This document shows, piece by piece, positions 35,693-46,721 of a stretch of DNA of 64,000 nt; position 1 is the stretch's first letter, and every line of letters starts with the position of its first letter. A program made the position numbers and the translations under genes. This stretch comes from Taiwanofungus camphoratus. Taxonomy: Eukaryota > Basidiomycota > Agaricomycetes > Polyporales > Taiwanofungaceae. Location of the stretch: contig CP021231.1 of assembly GCA_003999685.1 (NCBI GenBank), forward strand, positions 620,001 through 684,000, written 5' to 3'. The notes under the pieces were generated by a model. It saw only the letters and a list, made by a program, of their open reading frames with translations, was not told the DNA's origin and did no database searches.

Positions 35693-37268
35693 ATGTCTAA
35701 ATCCCATCGTTCCCTTCCCTATTCTCCCCATACTGGTGCCCTTATAGCCGCTGTTGGTCCTAGGACTGATAGTGCACCCACCTCGTCGAGTGCGATGTCG
35801 GTGCATGGCGGCTGCCCTGCTCATCGCACTCAAGCTGACTCGGACCATCCGAGATCTCGTCCTTTGGACACACCTTTGAACTCACCCTATCATGGGGAGA
35901 GTTCCACTTCGAGTTCCTCTCTTTCGAGAGGTCCTCTCTTTGAATTGTCGGCCATAGTGCCAAACAATTCACAAAGGATTCGTAGGCCCTCTCTCTCTGA
36001 GGGAGGGGGTAACGAATACAATGGTACTGGAGGCAGCCTTGCTGTCTCCATGCCCCTTGCCCACGCTGGAAGTGCATGGCACACCAGTTCGGGCCTAGCG
36101 CCAATAAACCCGTATGGGCTTACTGAGTCAGTGTATGAACCGGAAATTTCCGACGGTGCTTCGGCCCCACCGTTTGGAACTCCGCCGGAGTCACAACATA
36201 ATGAACGGTCCGATTCCCCCATGGAGGTGGAAGCGGACCCCTCCCGTACGCCCAGCCCAACGGCTGATGGCGACAATATGAGAGACGAACCTACCAGGCT
36301 CACACTCACATGCATAAGCGCAAATGTCCAGAAATCTGCGGAGAATACGGGCATTTTGCTTGAGAGACATAGGGACGCCGACATTGTCTGCGTCCAGGAG
36401 ATATTCTGGGGCCGTATCAAGGATGTGGCCTCAGCTAAGTCACGAGACGGGGAGGCGTATGAGAATACGTCTGCCCATGCCTCGTTTAAGTGCCTCGGGG
36501 CATCGAAAGATTCCCGGGTTGCAATCTATGTCAACAAGCGGTGGGCCGCGGCCTCCCCGCAAGTTGTCACCCACAGTGTCTCCCATAAGGACTGCCTTAT
36601 GGTAGCGCTTAAGCTTCCGTCCGGAGACTTTAATGTCCTGAACGTGTACAACGACAGCACCACCTTTGATGCTGTCCGATATTTGGAAACACGTGTACAC
36701 GCGCTTCCACCCATTGCGTGTATGTGCGGGGATTTCAATCTCCGCCACCCATTGTGGGATGCACGAGCTGCGGGATCTCGGGTGCGGCCTCCGCACTACG
36801 CTGATTCCAATCGCCTCATCGAGTTGGCCCAGGCCGAACTTGATCTGGTCTTGATGAACGCCACGGACGGTCCAGTCACGTGGCGTTCCCACAACATCGC
36901 TCTCACACCCGGAGTCATTGACTTGGTGTGGATCGACCCAGCGTACTATGAAGGCCAAGACCTTCATGTACTCATGTCACATCGCCATAACAGCGACCAC
37001 GCGGTCCTGCGGTGGGAGATGCCGATTGAGGTTGAGCCAGAACCGGTGAGGGGTATTCCTCGCACCGGTGACACGGCCCAACAATTTGTGACGGCAACGG
37101 CGAAACTGTTCGTTGATTACCCTACACATTTCAGCAGCGCCCAAGGCGTTGAACGAATGGGGGATCGCCTAGAGCGAGACCTCCAACGACTATGGATGGA
37201 GTTTTCAACAGTAAAACAACCATCCAAACGTGCAAAGTCGTGGTGGGATGCTGCATGCTCCCGCGCGG
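35693..37268 (+). CDS. LINE ORF, N-terminal part: APE-like endonuclease
   Basis: The first ATG inside the LINE is at 35693; an ATG at 35606 in the same frame lies outside the element in flanking DNA. Residues 1-200 are Ser/Pro-rich and of unknown role. Residues about 203-435 form an endonuclease/exonuclease/phosphatase domain with the ISANV segment, the metal-binding Glu of VCVQEI, the GDFN motif and a closing SDHAVL. This nicks target DNA to start reverse transcription. The frame is open up to the LTR insertion at 37265-37268 and continues in the same frame beyond it, so the protein before insertion was about 1,650 residues. The insertion separates endonuclease from reverse transcriptase and inactivates this copy. 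Confidence 0.92.
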
Positions 37269-37794
37269 TGATACGACCTAGGGGACCCTGGTACCTAGGG
37301 AGTGCTCCGCAACGTGGCTGGGGGTAGTGTGATAACTGTGAAGGTGTGAGGGTAGGAGCTACAACCTGTATGATACCGGGAAACCTGTATGTCTTGTTTT
37401 TATAAGTGGGGGAGTAAGGGGCCAAGGGTCCTGCACAACAGGATCTTGTTCCTAAGTGCTATACTAACCCTGAGGCCTTGCGAGGCCCTCCGAAGTATGC
37501 GAAGTTCTTCGAGGTTTTGCGAAGTCCTTCGAAGTTTTAGCTAAATCGCGCGAGCTGACTTCGTAGATGTTGCGAAGTCCTTCTAGCTAGAGTTAGCTAA
37601 AGGGCGTAAGGCTTAGGGGTGTGTTAGAGCGAAGTGGGCGAGGTCTGGCTAGCGTAGGAGACCTGTAGGAGAGGTCGGGGAGTTTGAGGGCGTAGGGAGC
37701 TGTACTATAGCCTGTAACTAAGGCTATGGGCGAGTCGTAGGGCTATTGGTAGGACGTAGGGATAACGCAACGTGAGCCTAAGGGTATAACTAAG

Positions 37795-37798
37795 GCGG
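37795..37798 (+). repeat. Target duplication GCGG, left of the full Gypsy element
   Basis: Matches GCGG at 49875-49878. The uninterrupted site is visible in the other LTR copies (CTAAGGCGGAGG on the reverse strand). Confidence 0.85.
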
Positions 37799-39405
37799 TG
37801 ATGAGTCCCGTAGCCTCCTGGGCCCCGAATCGCGATTTTAGGAGCTTTCTAATCCCCCAACCGACCACTCTAAGACTCTCCTACAGCCTACGACAGGAGG
37901 GATAGGTTCCTATAATATTCCTAACGCCCCCTCTTCTTCCTAAACCCTCCTAACACCCTACGAAGTCTTGCGAAGTCACACGAGGTGCTACGAGATTTCG
38001 AATGCTAGACGCGAAGTCCCTAACTCCTGCTAAGTCCACTATCGGACACTGCCGGCCCTCCCATACTGTTCCATTGGATCTAGGTCCTATCTACTACGTC
38101 ACTCATCCCGGGCTTAGCTAAGAAGTCTTAGCTAAGTCTCTCCTAGCTCTTGTGATTGCAGCTACCTCCGATAGGCTCCGAAACGGTCCGAAGTTCCGGA
38201 AGCTGGACGTAGGAAGCCTTGTGCACCCCCATGGGTCTCGATCCTATGCCATAAGGTCATCCTAGGGCGTACCCACATGACCCTCCACCCAGTTAGGACA
38301 CCTCCTGCCCCGATTAGGCCAAGTCCCGCTGCTAAGAACTTCGTGCGCTCTTAGCCCGCTAAGATAGGTGATCACGGCGCATGGCTGCTATCGGATAGTC
38401 ATCCCGCCCTCGTGAATGAAGTTGGTCACCTTTCTACCGTTCGTAGTTCCCCTGTTTCAGTTCCTAATTAGTTCCTATCCTCCTCGTGTTCACTTCGGAG
38501 TCCAGGCGTTTTAGTACACATTTCGGACTCGTAAGGATCACTTCGCGCAAGATTAGTTCACCTCACGCTCTCCTATTTAGTCAGAGGTAGTTTACTATGT
38601 ACAAGAGAGACCCCTCAGTGCACGCTTCTCTCTTTGGAATACCAGTTCCCCTGTAGCTCCGATCTCAGGAAAGCGCCGCGAGTACAACCTTAGGAACGGT
38701 CCTAAGGTCCCTAAGTCTCCACCCCAGCTTCATTTCAGTACCTTTAAACTACGTCTACGCTCGCGATATATCTACGAACCACGTCTACGCTTCCCGAACT
38801 ACGCACTACGATCTACGAAAGTCGCCGTGACTTCGCACCCTTCGGCACCTCTTATAGCACCTATCCGGTGGGCCTCCGCCTTAGTTATACCCTTAGGCTC
38901 ACGTTGCATTATCCCTACGTCCTACGAATAGCCCTACGACTCGCCCATAGCCTTAGTTACAGGCTATAGTACATCTCCCTACGCCCTCGAACTCTCCGAC
39001 CTCTCCTACAGGTCTCCTACGCTAGCCAAACCTCGCCCACTTCGCTCTAACAAACTCCAAAACCTTACGCCCTTTAGCTAACTCTAACCAGAAGGACTTC
39101 GCAGCATCTACGAAGTCAGCTCGCGCAATTTAGCTAAAACTTCGAAGGACTTCGCAAAACCTCGAAGAACTTCGCATACTTCGGAGGGCCTCGCAAGGCC
39201 TTAGGGATAGTATAGCACTTAGGAACAAGATCCTGTTGTGCAGGACCCTTGACCCCTTACTCCCCCACTTATAAAAACAAGACATACAGGTTTCCCGGTA
39301 TCATACAGGTTGTAGCTCCTACCCTCACACCTTCACAGTTATCACACTACCCCCAGCCACGTTGCGGAGCACTCCCTAGGTACCAGGGTCCCCTAGGTCG
39401 TATCA
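37799..39405 (+). repeat. 5' LTR of the Gypsy element
   Basis: 1,607 bp, TGATGAGT to CGTATCA. It is dense in CTTCG/CGAAG words, mostly near both ends. A TATA box lies near 39270. Confidence 0.96.
39270..39277 (+). promoter_or_regulatory. TATA box of the 5' LTR
   Basis: TATAAAAA lies about 130 bases before the end of the 5' LTR, at a fitting distance for transcription of the genomic RNA to start within the LTR. The 3' LTR has the same box near 49739. Confidence 0.55.
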
Positions 39406-39445
39406 TTTCTGGAGCCCACCGCGAGGGGGAGCAGTCAAGATTTCA

Positions 39446-42379
39446 TTGCCTTCAGATCATCCTACGTCTAACCAGTCCTCTCCGAGAAACAGCGATCAGT
39501 TACTATCCGAGTTCTTTCAGGTCGGCTATCGTTACTATACTCAAGCAGGCCTTCCACGAAGCACCTCTTCGCGAACACCTACGACTATCCCCTCCGATAT
39601 CATTTCTACACTCGAATCTTCCGAATTGACCCCCGACTTTGAGGCTCTTTTCGAAGGGTCTCTAGACACGCTTACCACGTCCGAAGACTCACCAATTGAG
39701 GACTTCGAACCTCAGTCCACGTCCCCTGAGCTTCCTAACACCTCCGAAGGAAGCGGTCCTTCTTCAGCGTCTGACCCTATCTTAGTCCATTTACCGGCAT
39801 CCCCTCAGCTATCCTCTACGCTCCCATCAGCTTCGCGTTCCCCTCCGATTCCTTCTATTACACTTTCCGACGCTTCTACGACCCAATCTTCTTCGGCTAG
39901 CATCAACTCAGCTTCGAACCCATCTCTGACCGCACCCATTTTAGCTAATCCCCTAAATCCTATTTCTGTGTCAACCATGAACGCACCTCCACTCATGCCG
40001 CCTCGAGGAGATCGTACATCCCCTACCTTCGATCCTGACCAGCCTAGGACCATCCGAAGGTATTTCCAGGACTTAGAGTCACTTTTTGTCCGCTGCCAGA
40101 TAGCGGATGAGGCGACGAAGAAACACTGGACTACTCGCTACCCTCCTATCGATGTTTCGGACCTATGGGAGTCCCTCCCTGAGTGTTCCGATGTCACGAA
40201 GACCTATGAAGACTTCAAGAAGGAGATTAGAAGCCTCTACCCAGGCACAGAGGACGATAGAATGTGGTCTATGTCTGACTTGGATCAGTTGATAGGAGAA
40301 CGTGCTAGAATTGGAATCAACAATGCGGCAGACTTAGGAAGCTTCTATCGTGAGTTTTATGCCATCACGAAGTATCTAATTTCGAAAAATAGGTTGTCTA
40401 CTATCGAGCAAAGCCGTGCTTTCGCGAGGGCCTTCCAGCCTTCGCTATGGGCTCGCGTGTCTACTAGGTTACAGCTAAAGTTCCCTGATCACTTACCCGA
40501 TGATCCCTACACCTTGGACCAGCTACATAGCGCGGCGAAGTTCGTACTCCTTGGTACTTCTACGACTCTTACCTCTGCTACGACTGTAACTACTTCGCCC
40601 ACTGCCGTGCCCGTGGGGGGCTCATCGCTAAAGATAGAGGATCTACAGACGTTCGCGGAGATCCTCACGAAGTCCGTAACCAGTGCGCTAGCTCCTGTTC
40701 TTGCGAACCAGCGACCCTCTCGATTGGACAGCTCGCGCGGCGAGCACACTCATGTAGAAGGCCAGTACTGTCACTATTGCGGGGACTTGGACTGCTGCAC
40801 TAGGTGTTGCAAGCACATCGAGCAAGACATCAAGGATGGCAAGTGCAAGCGCAACCCAGATGGAAAGATAGTGCTGCCAAATGGAAATTTTGTACCCAGA
40901 ACGATCCCAGGACGTACGATTCGCGATAGGCTTTACGAATATCATCGACGAAATGGCACGAATTCCTCCCCACAGCTCCTATTCGAAATCGACAATCGCC
41001 TAAATGTGCCTGCATTCTCACTATCCGCCGAGGATCGTATAGCCGCTTTAGAACACGAGATTTACCAACTTCGGAGACGTCGCGAAGTCTTCGATGGTGT
41101 GGAAGTACCCCAGCGCAGAAGGCAGGGTGCTCCTAACGCGCAGTCTGATCCTAGAAACCCACCCATAGCCAACGCACCTCCGATAGGACACGATCGGCAT
41201 CCGGTAGTGGATCCCCCTGCTAACCAAGATGCCCCAGTGGCGGAGGCGCAGAACCAGACCCCTCCTACCATTCTAAGGCGATCCAATTATCCTTCTAATT
41301 CAGCGCCTTCGCCTCTGAAGCCTGCGAATGCGTCCGATCCGCCCATGAACTCATCGGAGCATGCCTCGTCTACACCTAACGTACCAGCCCAACCAGCATC
41401 ACAGGCAGCCATTCCACCGCCCGCTCCACCAGTACATCCTTTCGCTAATGCTCGAGATGCTACTTACGCACCTCCGAATCTTCGAAATTTCGCAGCAGCT
41501 CCGAAGCCTACAGCAGATAAAGGCAAGGACGTGGCCTATAAGACGATCACACCGGTTCATCAGGAGAAACTTACAGAGGAAATATTCGCGCGATCTATGA
41601 GAACACCCGTGGTTACACTAACGCCCGAGGAGCTACTATCTATATCCCCGGATGTTCGTGCGCGATATCGCGAAGCTATCACCCCTAAACGTGTGCCTAT
41701 GGATCCTAAGGCTACTCATATGGCTCAAATTACGGAACTCTCAGACGATCTCGCTTCTAAAACGACGCTAGCAACCTCCGAACTATCGTGCCACGGTGAA
41801 CCCCTTGTCCCTGGTTCGACCATCATTCCAGACCCCTACGAAACGTACTTACGACACGTACCCGGAAAGGAAGAACCCTCCGAAATCATAGTAGCCCGCG
41901 ACTCGAATTCTATCCGTTCTATCGAAGCCCTAATCGACAACAAAGAGCGAATCGAATGCATCGTGGACCCTGGGTCACAAGTGGTTGCGATGTCAGAGCA
42001 AGTCTGTCATGCCTTAGGACTAATCTACGACCCTTCCGTGCAGCTAAATATGCAGTCTGCTAATGGCAGTATTGACCGTTCTTTAGGACTGGTTCGAAAT
42101 GTCTCGTTCCAAGTAGGCGACATCGTGTTGTACCTACAGATACACGTCATACGCAATCCCTCCTACGATATCCTTCTAGGCCGACCCTTCGATGTGGTAA
42201 CCGAGAGTGTGGTTAAGAACTTCGGAAACGAGGAGCAGACCATCACGATCGTATGCCCGAACACGAGCGAAGTCGCGACCATCCCTACGATGCCTCGAGG
42301 ACGTCAAAAGTTCTTACCAGCCCATCATCATAGTTGCCCCCACGCGAACTCTTCGAATCATTTGCGATCGGGTTTTTAG
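39446..42379 (+). CDS. gag: Gypsy gag-protease ORF
   Basis: A frame of 977 codons. The first third is Ser/Pro/Thr-rich. The middle holds a gag-like helical region (near 40020-40520, RRYFQDLESLFVRCQIADEA). A small Cys-rich cluster (near 40765-40830, CHYCGDLDCCTRCC) is a likely nucleic-acid-binding part, though it is not a standard zinc knuckle. A retropepsin-like aspartic protease segment lies near 41930-42200 (IVDPGSQVVAMS, then YDILLGRPF). The end overlaps the start of the pol ORF by 46 bases in another frame, as in relatives that make Gag-Pol by frameshifting. Confidence 0.9.
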   Translation: MPSDHPTSNQSSPRNSDQLLSEFFQVGYRYYTQAGLPRSTSSRTPTTIPSDIISTLESSELTPDFEALFEGSLDTLTTSEDSPIEDFEPQSTSPELPNTSEGSGPSSASDPILVHLPASPQLSSTLPSASRSPPIPSITLSDASTTQSSSASINSASNPSLTAPILANPLNPISVSTMNAPPLMPPRGDRTSPTFDPDQPRTIRRYFQDLESLFVRCQIADEATKKHWTTRYPPIDVSDLWESLPECSDVTKTYEDFKKEIRSLYPGTEDDRMWSMSDLDQLIGERARIGINNAADLGSFYREFYAITKYLISKNRLSTIEQSRAFARAFQPSLWARVSTRLQLKFPDHLPDDPYTLDQLHSAAKFVLLGTSTTLTSATTVTTSPTAVPVGGSSLKIEDLQTFAEILTKSVTSALAPVLANQRPSRLDSSRGEHTHVEGQYCHYCGDLDCCTRCCKHIEQDIKDGKCKRNPDGKIVLPNGNFVPRTIPGRTIRDRLYEYHRRNGTNSSPQLLFEIDNRLNVPAFSLSAEDRIAALEHEIYQLRRRREVFDGVEVPQRRRQGAPNAQSDPRNPPIANAPPIGHDRHPVVDPPANQDAPVAEAQNQTPPTILRRSNYPSNSAPSPLKPANASDPPMNSSEHASSTPNVPAQPASQAAIPPPAPPVHPFANARDATYAPPNLRNFAAAPKPTADKGKDVAYKTITPVHQEKLTEEIFARSMRTPVVTLTPEELLSISPDVRARYREAITPKRVPMDPKATHMAQITELSDDLASKTTLATSELSCHGEPLVPGSTIIPDPYETYLRHVPGKEEPSEIIVARDSNSIRSIEALIDNKERIECIVDPGSQVVAMSEQVCHALGLIYDPSVQLNMQSANGSIDRSLGLVRNVSFQVGDIVLYLQIHVIRNPSYDILLGRPFDVVTESVVKNFGNEEQTITIVCPNTSEVATIPTMPRGRQKFLPAHHHSCPHANSSNHLRSGF

Positions 42380-45300
42380 ATTTCGAGGATTTGAGAAATC
42401 AAGGAGAGGTCGCCCTGGTCGTTGAGTATGAATCCGATACCCCTAAAATCGTGTCTTTCGCTGCTGTAAATGCAGCAGATAACAATTCTGTTCCTGTGCT
42501 CTATCTATCAGTCTCTAACTCTGTGTCTAGCTATCTGCAGTCTCTCTATTTTAGCGAAACTTCGAAAGTCTCGGAAGGTCCGGCTGATCATACTAGGTGG
42601 CTATCTGGCTTTCTAGCAGCAGCAACACCGCACGAGGCTCCCTTCCTTTCACACGATAATCCGAATTCTCTCCCTATGCTTTCGCTTTCCGCCTCTAAAG
42701 ACATATCCTCTATCCCCATTCCAGGTCCCAGGAACGCTACGAAGGTCACGAAGTCAGCCCGAAGACCCTCCCTTGCTCCTAATCCGATGGTATCCCTTCC
42801 TAAGTTGTCAGATTCTTCCCCTATTCCTACATTTGCAGCATCGAAAAAGAAGTACAAGCCTGTAGCGCTGAAGACTCGCCCTATTCTGGGAGCTTTGGAC
42901 GAACGATTCCGAATCATTCGCGAAATTAAAGGCGACCCTTTAGCGACGATGCCTACCCTATCACCGACTCCACCACCTTTCGAACCTACTTCGCGATATA
43001 CGCAAGAACGGCACGATCTCACGGACAAGCTACACAGTGGAGACTTCCTACAACCAGCAGAGAGGGACCTCCTACATCACTTTATGACCCTGCATGCTGA
43101 TGCGTTCGCTTGGAATGATTCCGAAAGAGGGTGCTTCAAGCCGGAATACTTCCCTCCTATCGACTTTCCGGTAGTACCGCACACGCCATGGGTACAAAAG
43201 AACATTCCTATCCCACCCGGAATCTACAACGAAGTGTGCGCAATAATCAAAAAGAAGATCGCAGCTAGGGTCTACGAACCTTCGAATTCTTCCTATCGTT
43301 CACGATGGTTTTGTGTGGTGAAGAAAGACGGAAAGTCCCTACGCCTTGTACATAGTCTGGAACCCCTAAACGCTGTCACGATTCAACACTCAGGTGTTCC
43401 CCCGACTCCCGAACACCTCGCAGAACAGTTCGGAGGACGACCTTGTGGTGCTATGTTGGATCTATATGTAGGCTACGATGAACGCTTGATAGCGGAGACT
43501 TCGCGCGATCTTACGACATTTCAAACACCTTTCGGAGCTATGAGATTGGTCACTCTACCTATGGGATGGACCAACTCGGTCCCTATCTTCCACGATGATG
43601 TTACGCACATCCTACAGCCCGAAATTCCTCACCTAACGGTTCCCTATATCGACGATGTTCCGGTCAAAGGCCCTGAAAGTTCGTACGATCTCGTACCTAT
43701 TTCGGAGAACCCAGGCATTCGAAAGTTTGTTTGGGAACATTTTACGAACCTCAATAGGATAGTCACACGCATGCGCTACGCAGGAGGTACCTTTTCTGGA
43801 GTTAAAAGCATTCTAATTGCCCGCGAAATCACCGTTGTAGGGCATCGGTGTACTCCAGAAGGTCGCCTACCGGACGAGTCTCGTGTTGCAGCCATACGCA
43901 ACTGGGGACCTTGTGCAACCCTATCTGACGTTCGAGCCTTTTTAGGAACCATTGGAGTGGTCCGTATCTTCATCCGAAACTTCGCGCATCGTGCAGATGC
44001 CTTAGTACGCCTAACGCGAAAGGCGGTACCCTTCGAATTTGGTCCAGCGCAAATCGCAGCGCAGGAGGACCTTAAGGATGCTTTGCTGTCCTCTCCAGCT
44101 CTCCGATCCATTAACTATTCGTCAGGTGCGCCCGTCATCTTAGCGGTTGACACCTCCTATATTGCAGTTGGCTATCACCTTTGCCAATGCGATGAGGACA
44201 ACCCTAAAGTCCGATTCTACAATCGTTTCGGATCCATCACCCTAAATGATCGCGAGCGGAGGTTCTCGCAACCGAAGTTAGAGATCTACGGATTGTTTCG
44301 AGCACTTCGCGTACTACGAATCTACCTAATCGGAGTTAGGAACCTTATAGTGGAAGTGGACGCACGCTATATCAAAGGGATGTTGCAAAATCCGGACATC
44401 GCACCCAGCGCGAGTATAAATCGCTGGATCGTATCGATTCTAACATTCCATTTCACCCTAGTACATGTACCAGGTACGATGCATGGACCAGATGGACTAT
44501 CAAGACGAACCCCCCAGCCAGGAGATCAAGAAGAGAGCAGCGAAGAAGACTTCGAAGACTGGATAGACAAAATGCACTCGTTTCTACATCACATCCAAGC
44601 CCCCCCTTCCCATCCTATACCATCGATTTCTACCCTATTCCCTTACGAATTCGCCTCTAACATTCCTATCACAACCCCCACACCTCCGATAGCTCCAACC
44701 TTCGCCTCCGAGTTGGCTGAGGACAGCCAAGGTCTCAATAGGGAGGAGGAGAGCTACGATAGCGTCCCAAGATCCGAAATGGCCAAGGAAGCTGACGCAA
44801 GACTTGACTTAGTAGCAAAATTCCTACGAAGCCTCGCGAGACCTGCCAACCTATCGGATTCAGAATACGAAGGTTTCGTAAAATACTGTCTTCTATTCTT
44901 CCTCGATGAGGACATACTATGGCGCAAAGATCCACAAGGAGCTCACAAACTAGTTGTAAAGCAGGCAGATCGTCTACGAATCCTCCGAGAATGTCACGAT
45001 GCAGTCGCGCATCGAGGAATACACGCTACGAAGGTGCTGATTTCGGAGCGGTTTTGGTGGCCCTACCATCATATCGACATTGCCTGGTATGTTCGAAGCT
45101 GCCACCTATGCCAGATTCGCCAAGTGCGGCAGATCCTAATCCCTCCTACGGTCGCTACGCCCGCTCCGATCTTCGCAAAGGTTCATATAGATACCATGCA
45201 TATGCCCCCTTCTAACGGATTTAGGTACTTGGTGCAAGGCCGGTGTTCTCTAACCCAGTACCCCGAATTTCGGATGCTTCGCAAGGAGACGGCTAAAGCT

Positions 45301-46188
45301 TTGGCAGAATGGCTCTTCGAAGACTTTGTTTGTAGGTGGGGTGCGCTATCGGAGATAGTCACGGACAACGGCGCTCCCTTCGTAAAAGCCACGAACTACA
45401 TAGCGAAGAAGTACCAGCTACGACACATCCGAATTAGCGGGTACAATTCGCGTGCCAACGGACTGGTGGAGAGGCCTCACTTCGATGTTAGGCAGGCTCT
45501 ATTCAAGGCCGTGGATGGCGAAGAGTCTAAATGGTCTCAGGCAACGTACTCAGTCTTCTGGTCCGAAAGGATCACGACTCGAAAGCGCATGGGATGTTCG
45601 CCCTATTTCGCAGTCACTGGCACCCACCCTGTTATCCCTTTGGACGTCGTAGAGGCCACCTATATCCTTCCTCCTCCGTCCTCCATGCTATCCACGACCG
45701 ATCTTATCGCACGTCGAGCTATCGCATTGCAAAAGCGGGTGACTCAGGTAGCGGAACTACATTCGAAGGTCTACGAAGCGCGAAGACAAGCTGCTCTGCG
45801 ATTCGAAGAAAAGCATAAGCACACCATCCACGATTTCAACTTCGAAAAGGGCGATTTAGTACTAATTCGCAACACACAGATAGAAAAGTCCCTAAATCGA
45901 AAGATGCGACCTCGCTACCTCGGCCCGGTACTCGTGGTATCTAGAAACAAAGGTGGTGCTTATATCCTATGCGAATTGGATGGTTCGGTACTCGACAGGC
46001 CTACGGCAGCCTTCCGAGTCATCCCCTACTTAGCGCGAAAAGCCCTCGAACTTCCTACCGAACTCCTGGACGTGTCGACAGAGCGACTTCGCGAACTAGA
46101 GCTGACTACCACCCAAGGCGATGACGAAGAACTAGGATCGTATCCCTACTCTCCTAAGTCCGGCTCTAGTCCATCCGAAACTCACTAA
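42334..46188 (+). CDS. pol: Gypsy pol ORF: reverse transcriptase, RNase H, integrase
   Basis: A frame of 1,284 codons. Reverse transcriptase spans about 43270-43720 with the YIDD box near 43650. RNase H follows (about 44130-44510). Integrase has its N-terminal H-H-C-C zinc part near 45000-45120 and a catalytic core near 45180-45500. A GPY/F-like module (RPRYLGPVLVV) lies near 45905. I see no chromodomain after it. The RT-RNase H-integrase order places the element in Ty3/Gypsy. Confidence 0.95.
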   Translation: MPPRELFESFAIGFLDFEDLRNQGEVALVVEYESDTPKIVSFAAVNAADNNSVPVLYLSVSNSVSSYLQSLYFSETSKVSEGPADHTRWLSGFLAAATPHEAPFLSHDNPNSLPMLSLSASKDISSIPIPGPRNATKVTKSARRPSLAPNPMVSLPKLSDSSPIPTFAASKKKYKPVALKTRPILGALDERFRIIREIKGDPLATMPTLSPTPPPFEPTSRYTQERHDLTDKLHSGDFLQPAERDLLHHFMTLHADAFAWNDSERGCFKPEYFPPIDFPVVPHTPWVQKNIPIPPGIYNEVCAIIKKKIAARVYEPSNSSYRSRWFCVVKKDGKSLRLVHSLEPLNAVTIQHSGVPPTPEHLAEQFGGRPCGAMLDLYVGYDERLIAETSRDLTTFQTPFGAMRLVTLPMGWTNSVPIFHDDVTHILQPEIPHLTVPYIDDVPVKGPESSYDLVPISENPGIRKFVWEHFTNLNRIVTRMRYAGGTFSGVKSILIAREITVVGHRCTPEGRLPDESRVAAIRNWGPCATLSDVRAFLGTIGVVRIFIRNFAHRADALVRLTRKAVPFEFGPAQIAAQEDLKDALLSSPALRSINYSSGAPVILAVDTSYIAVGYHLCQCDEDNPKVRFYNRFGSITLNDRERRFSQPKLEIYGLFRALRVLRIYLIGVRNLIVEVDARYIKGMLQNPDIAPSASINRWIVSILTFHFTLVHVPGTMHGPDGLSRRTPQPGDQEESSEEDFEDWIDKMHSFLHHIQAPPSHPIPSISTLFPYEFASNIPITTPTPPIAPTFASELAEDSQGLNREEESYDSVPRSEMAKEADARLDLVAKFLRSLARPANLSDSEYEGFVKYCLLFFLDEDILWRKDPQGAHKLVVKQADRLRILRECHDAVAHRGIHATKVLISERFWWPYHHIDIAWYVRSCHLCQIRQVRQILIPPTVATPAPIFAKVHIDTMHMPPSNGFRYLVQGRCSLTQYPEFRMLRKETAKALAEWLFEDFVCRWGALSEIVTDNGAPFVKATNYIAKKYQLRHIRISGYNSRANGLVERPHFDVRQALFKAVDGEESKWSQATYSVFWSERITTRKRMGCSPYFAVTGTHPVIPLDVVEATYILPPPSSMLSTTDLIARRAIALQKRVTQVAELHSKVYEARRQAALRFEEKHKHTIHDFNFEKGDLVLIRNTQIEKSLNRKMRPRYLGPVLVVSRNKGGAYILCELDGSVLDRPTAAFRVIPYLARKALELPTELLDVSTERLRELELTTTQGDDEELGSYPYSPKSGSSPSETH

Positions 46189-46721
46189 AGAATCAGAGGA
46201 GCAATCGACGATACCCCGACTTTAGCTAAGATTACGCTACGTCCATTTTACTTTTCGCTTACCTTTTGGTCATGTTTTTACTTTCCCCAACAAGCCCCCA
46301 CTCAGTTTGACAGCTACGAAGTTCCGAATGTCTACGAATTTTTACTTACAACATCTCCTACTTTTTACTATAGTGATTCAACTCACGAAGTCGCGATATC
46401 GTTCTAAAAAGCTCCTAAAACGCCGAGCGGAGCGAAGATTGCGCGAGGGGCCTTAAGCCCTTCAAGGCCATGATGATTTACTGAGCCTAAATGAGCGCAT
46501 TTTATCCCCCTAAGTCTTCTAATTCTTTGCTGTGTTGTTTGGTTACTTCACACACTTAGGAACCTTTTCACAAGGACGACGTTTGCGTCCGCTTTATTCA
46601 GACTACTGTACACATATTGGAAAAGGTCCCTAGCAAAGGGACGCGCAACGAGAGAGAATACAGCACGTTGGTGCGACAGATACGGAACGAGCGAGATGAC
46701 GAACTACGAACCCCCCACCTT
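46189..46721. other. Gypsy element, stretch between pol and the antisense gene
   Basis: About 530 bases without a protein-like frame, where pol and the antisense gene end facing each other; probably 3' UTRs of both. Confidence 0.5.

Noticed and set aside
37269-39405. Inverted copies of about 530 bp (37269-37798 against the end of the 5' LTR), looking like terminal inverted repeats of a DNA transposon
   Set aside because: The other half continues at 49879-50956, so this is one inverted solo LTR split by a full LTR element.
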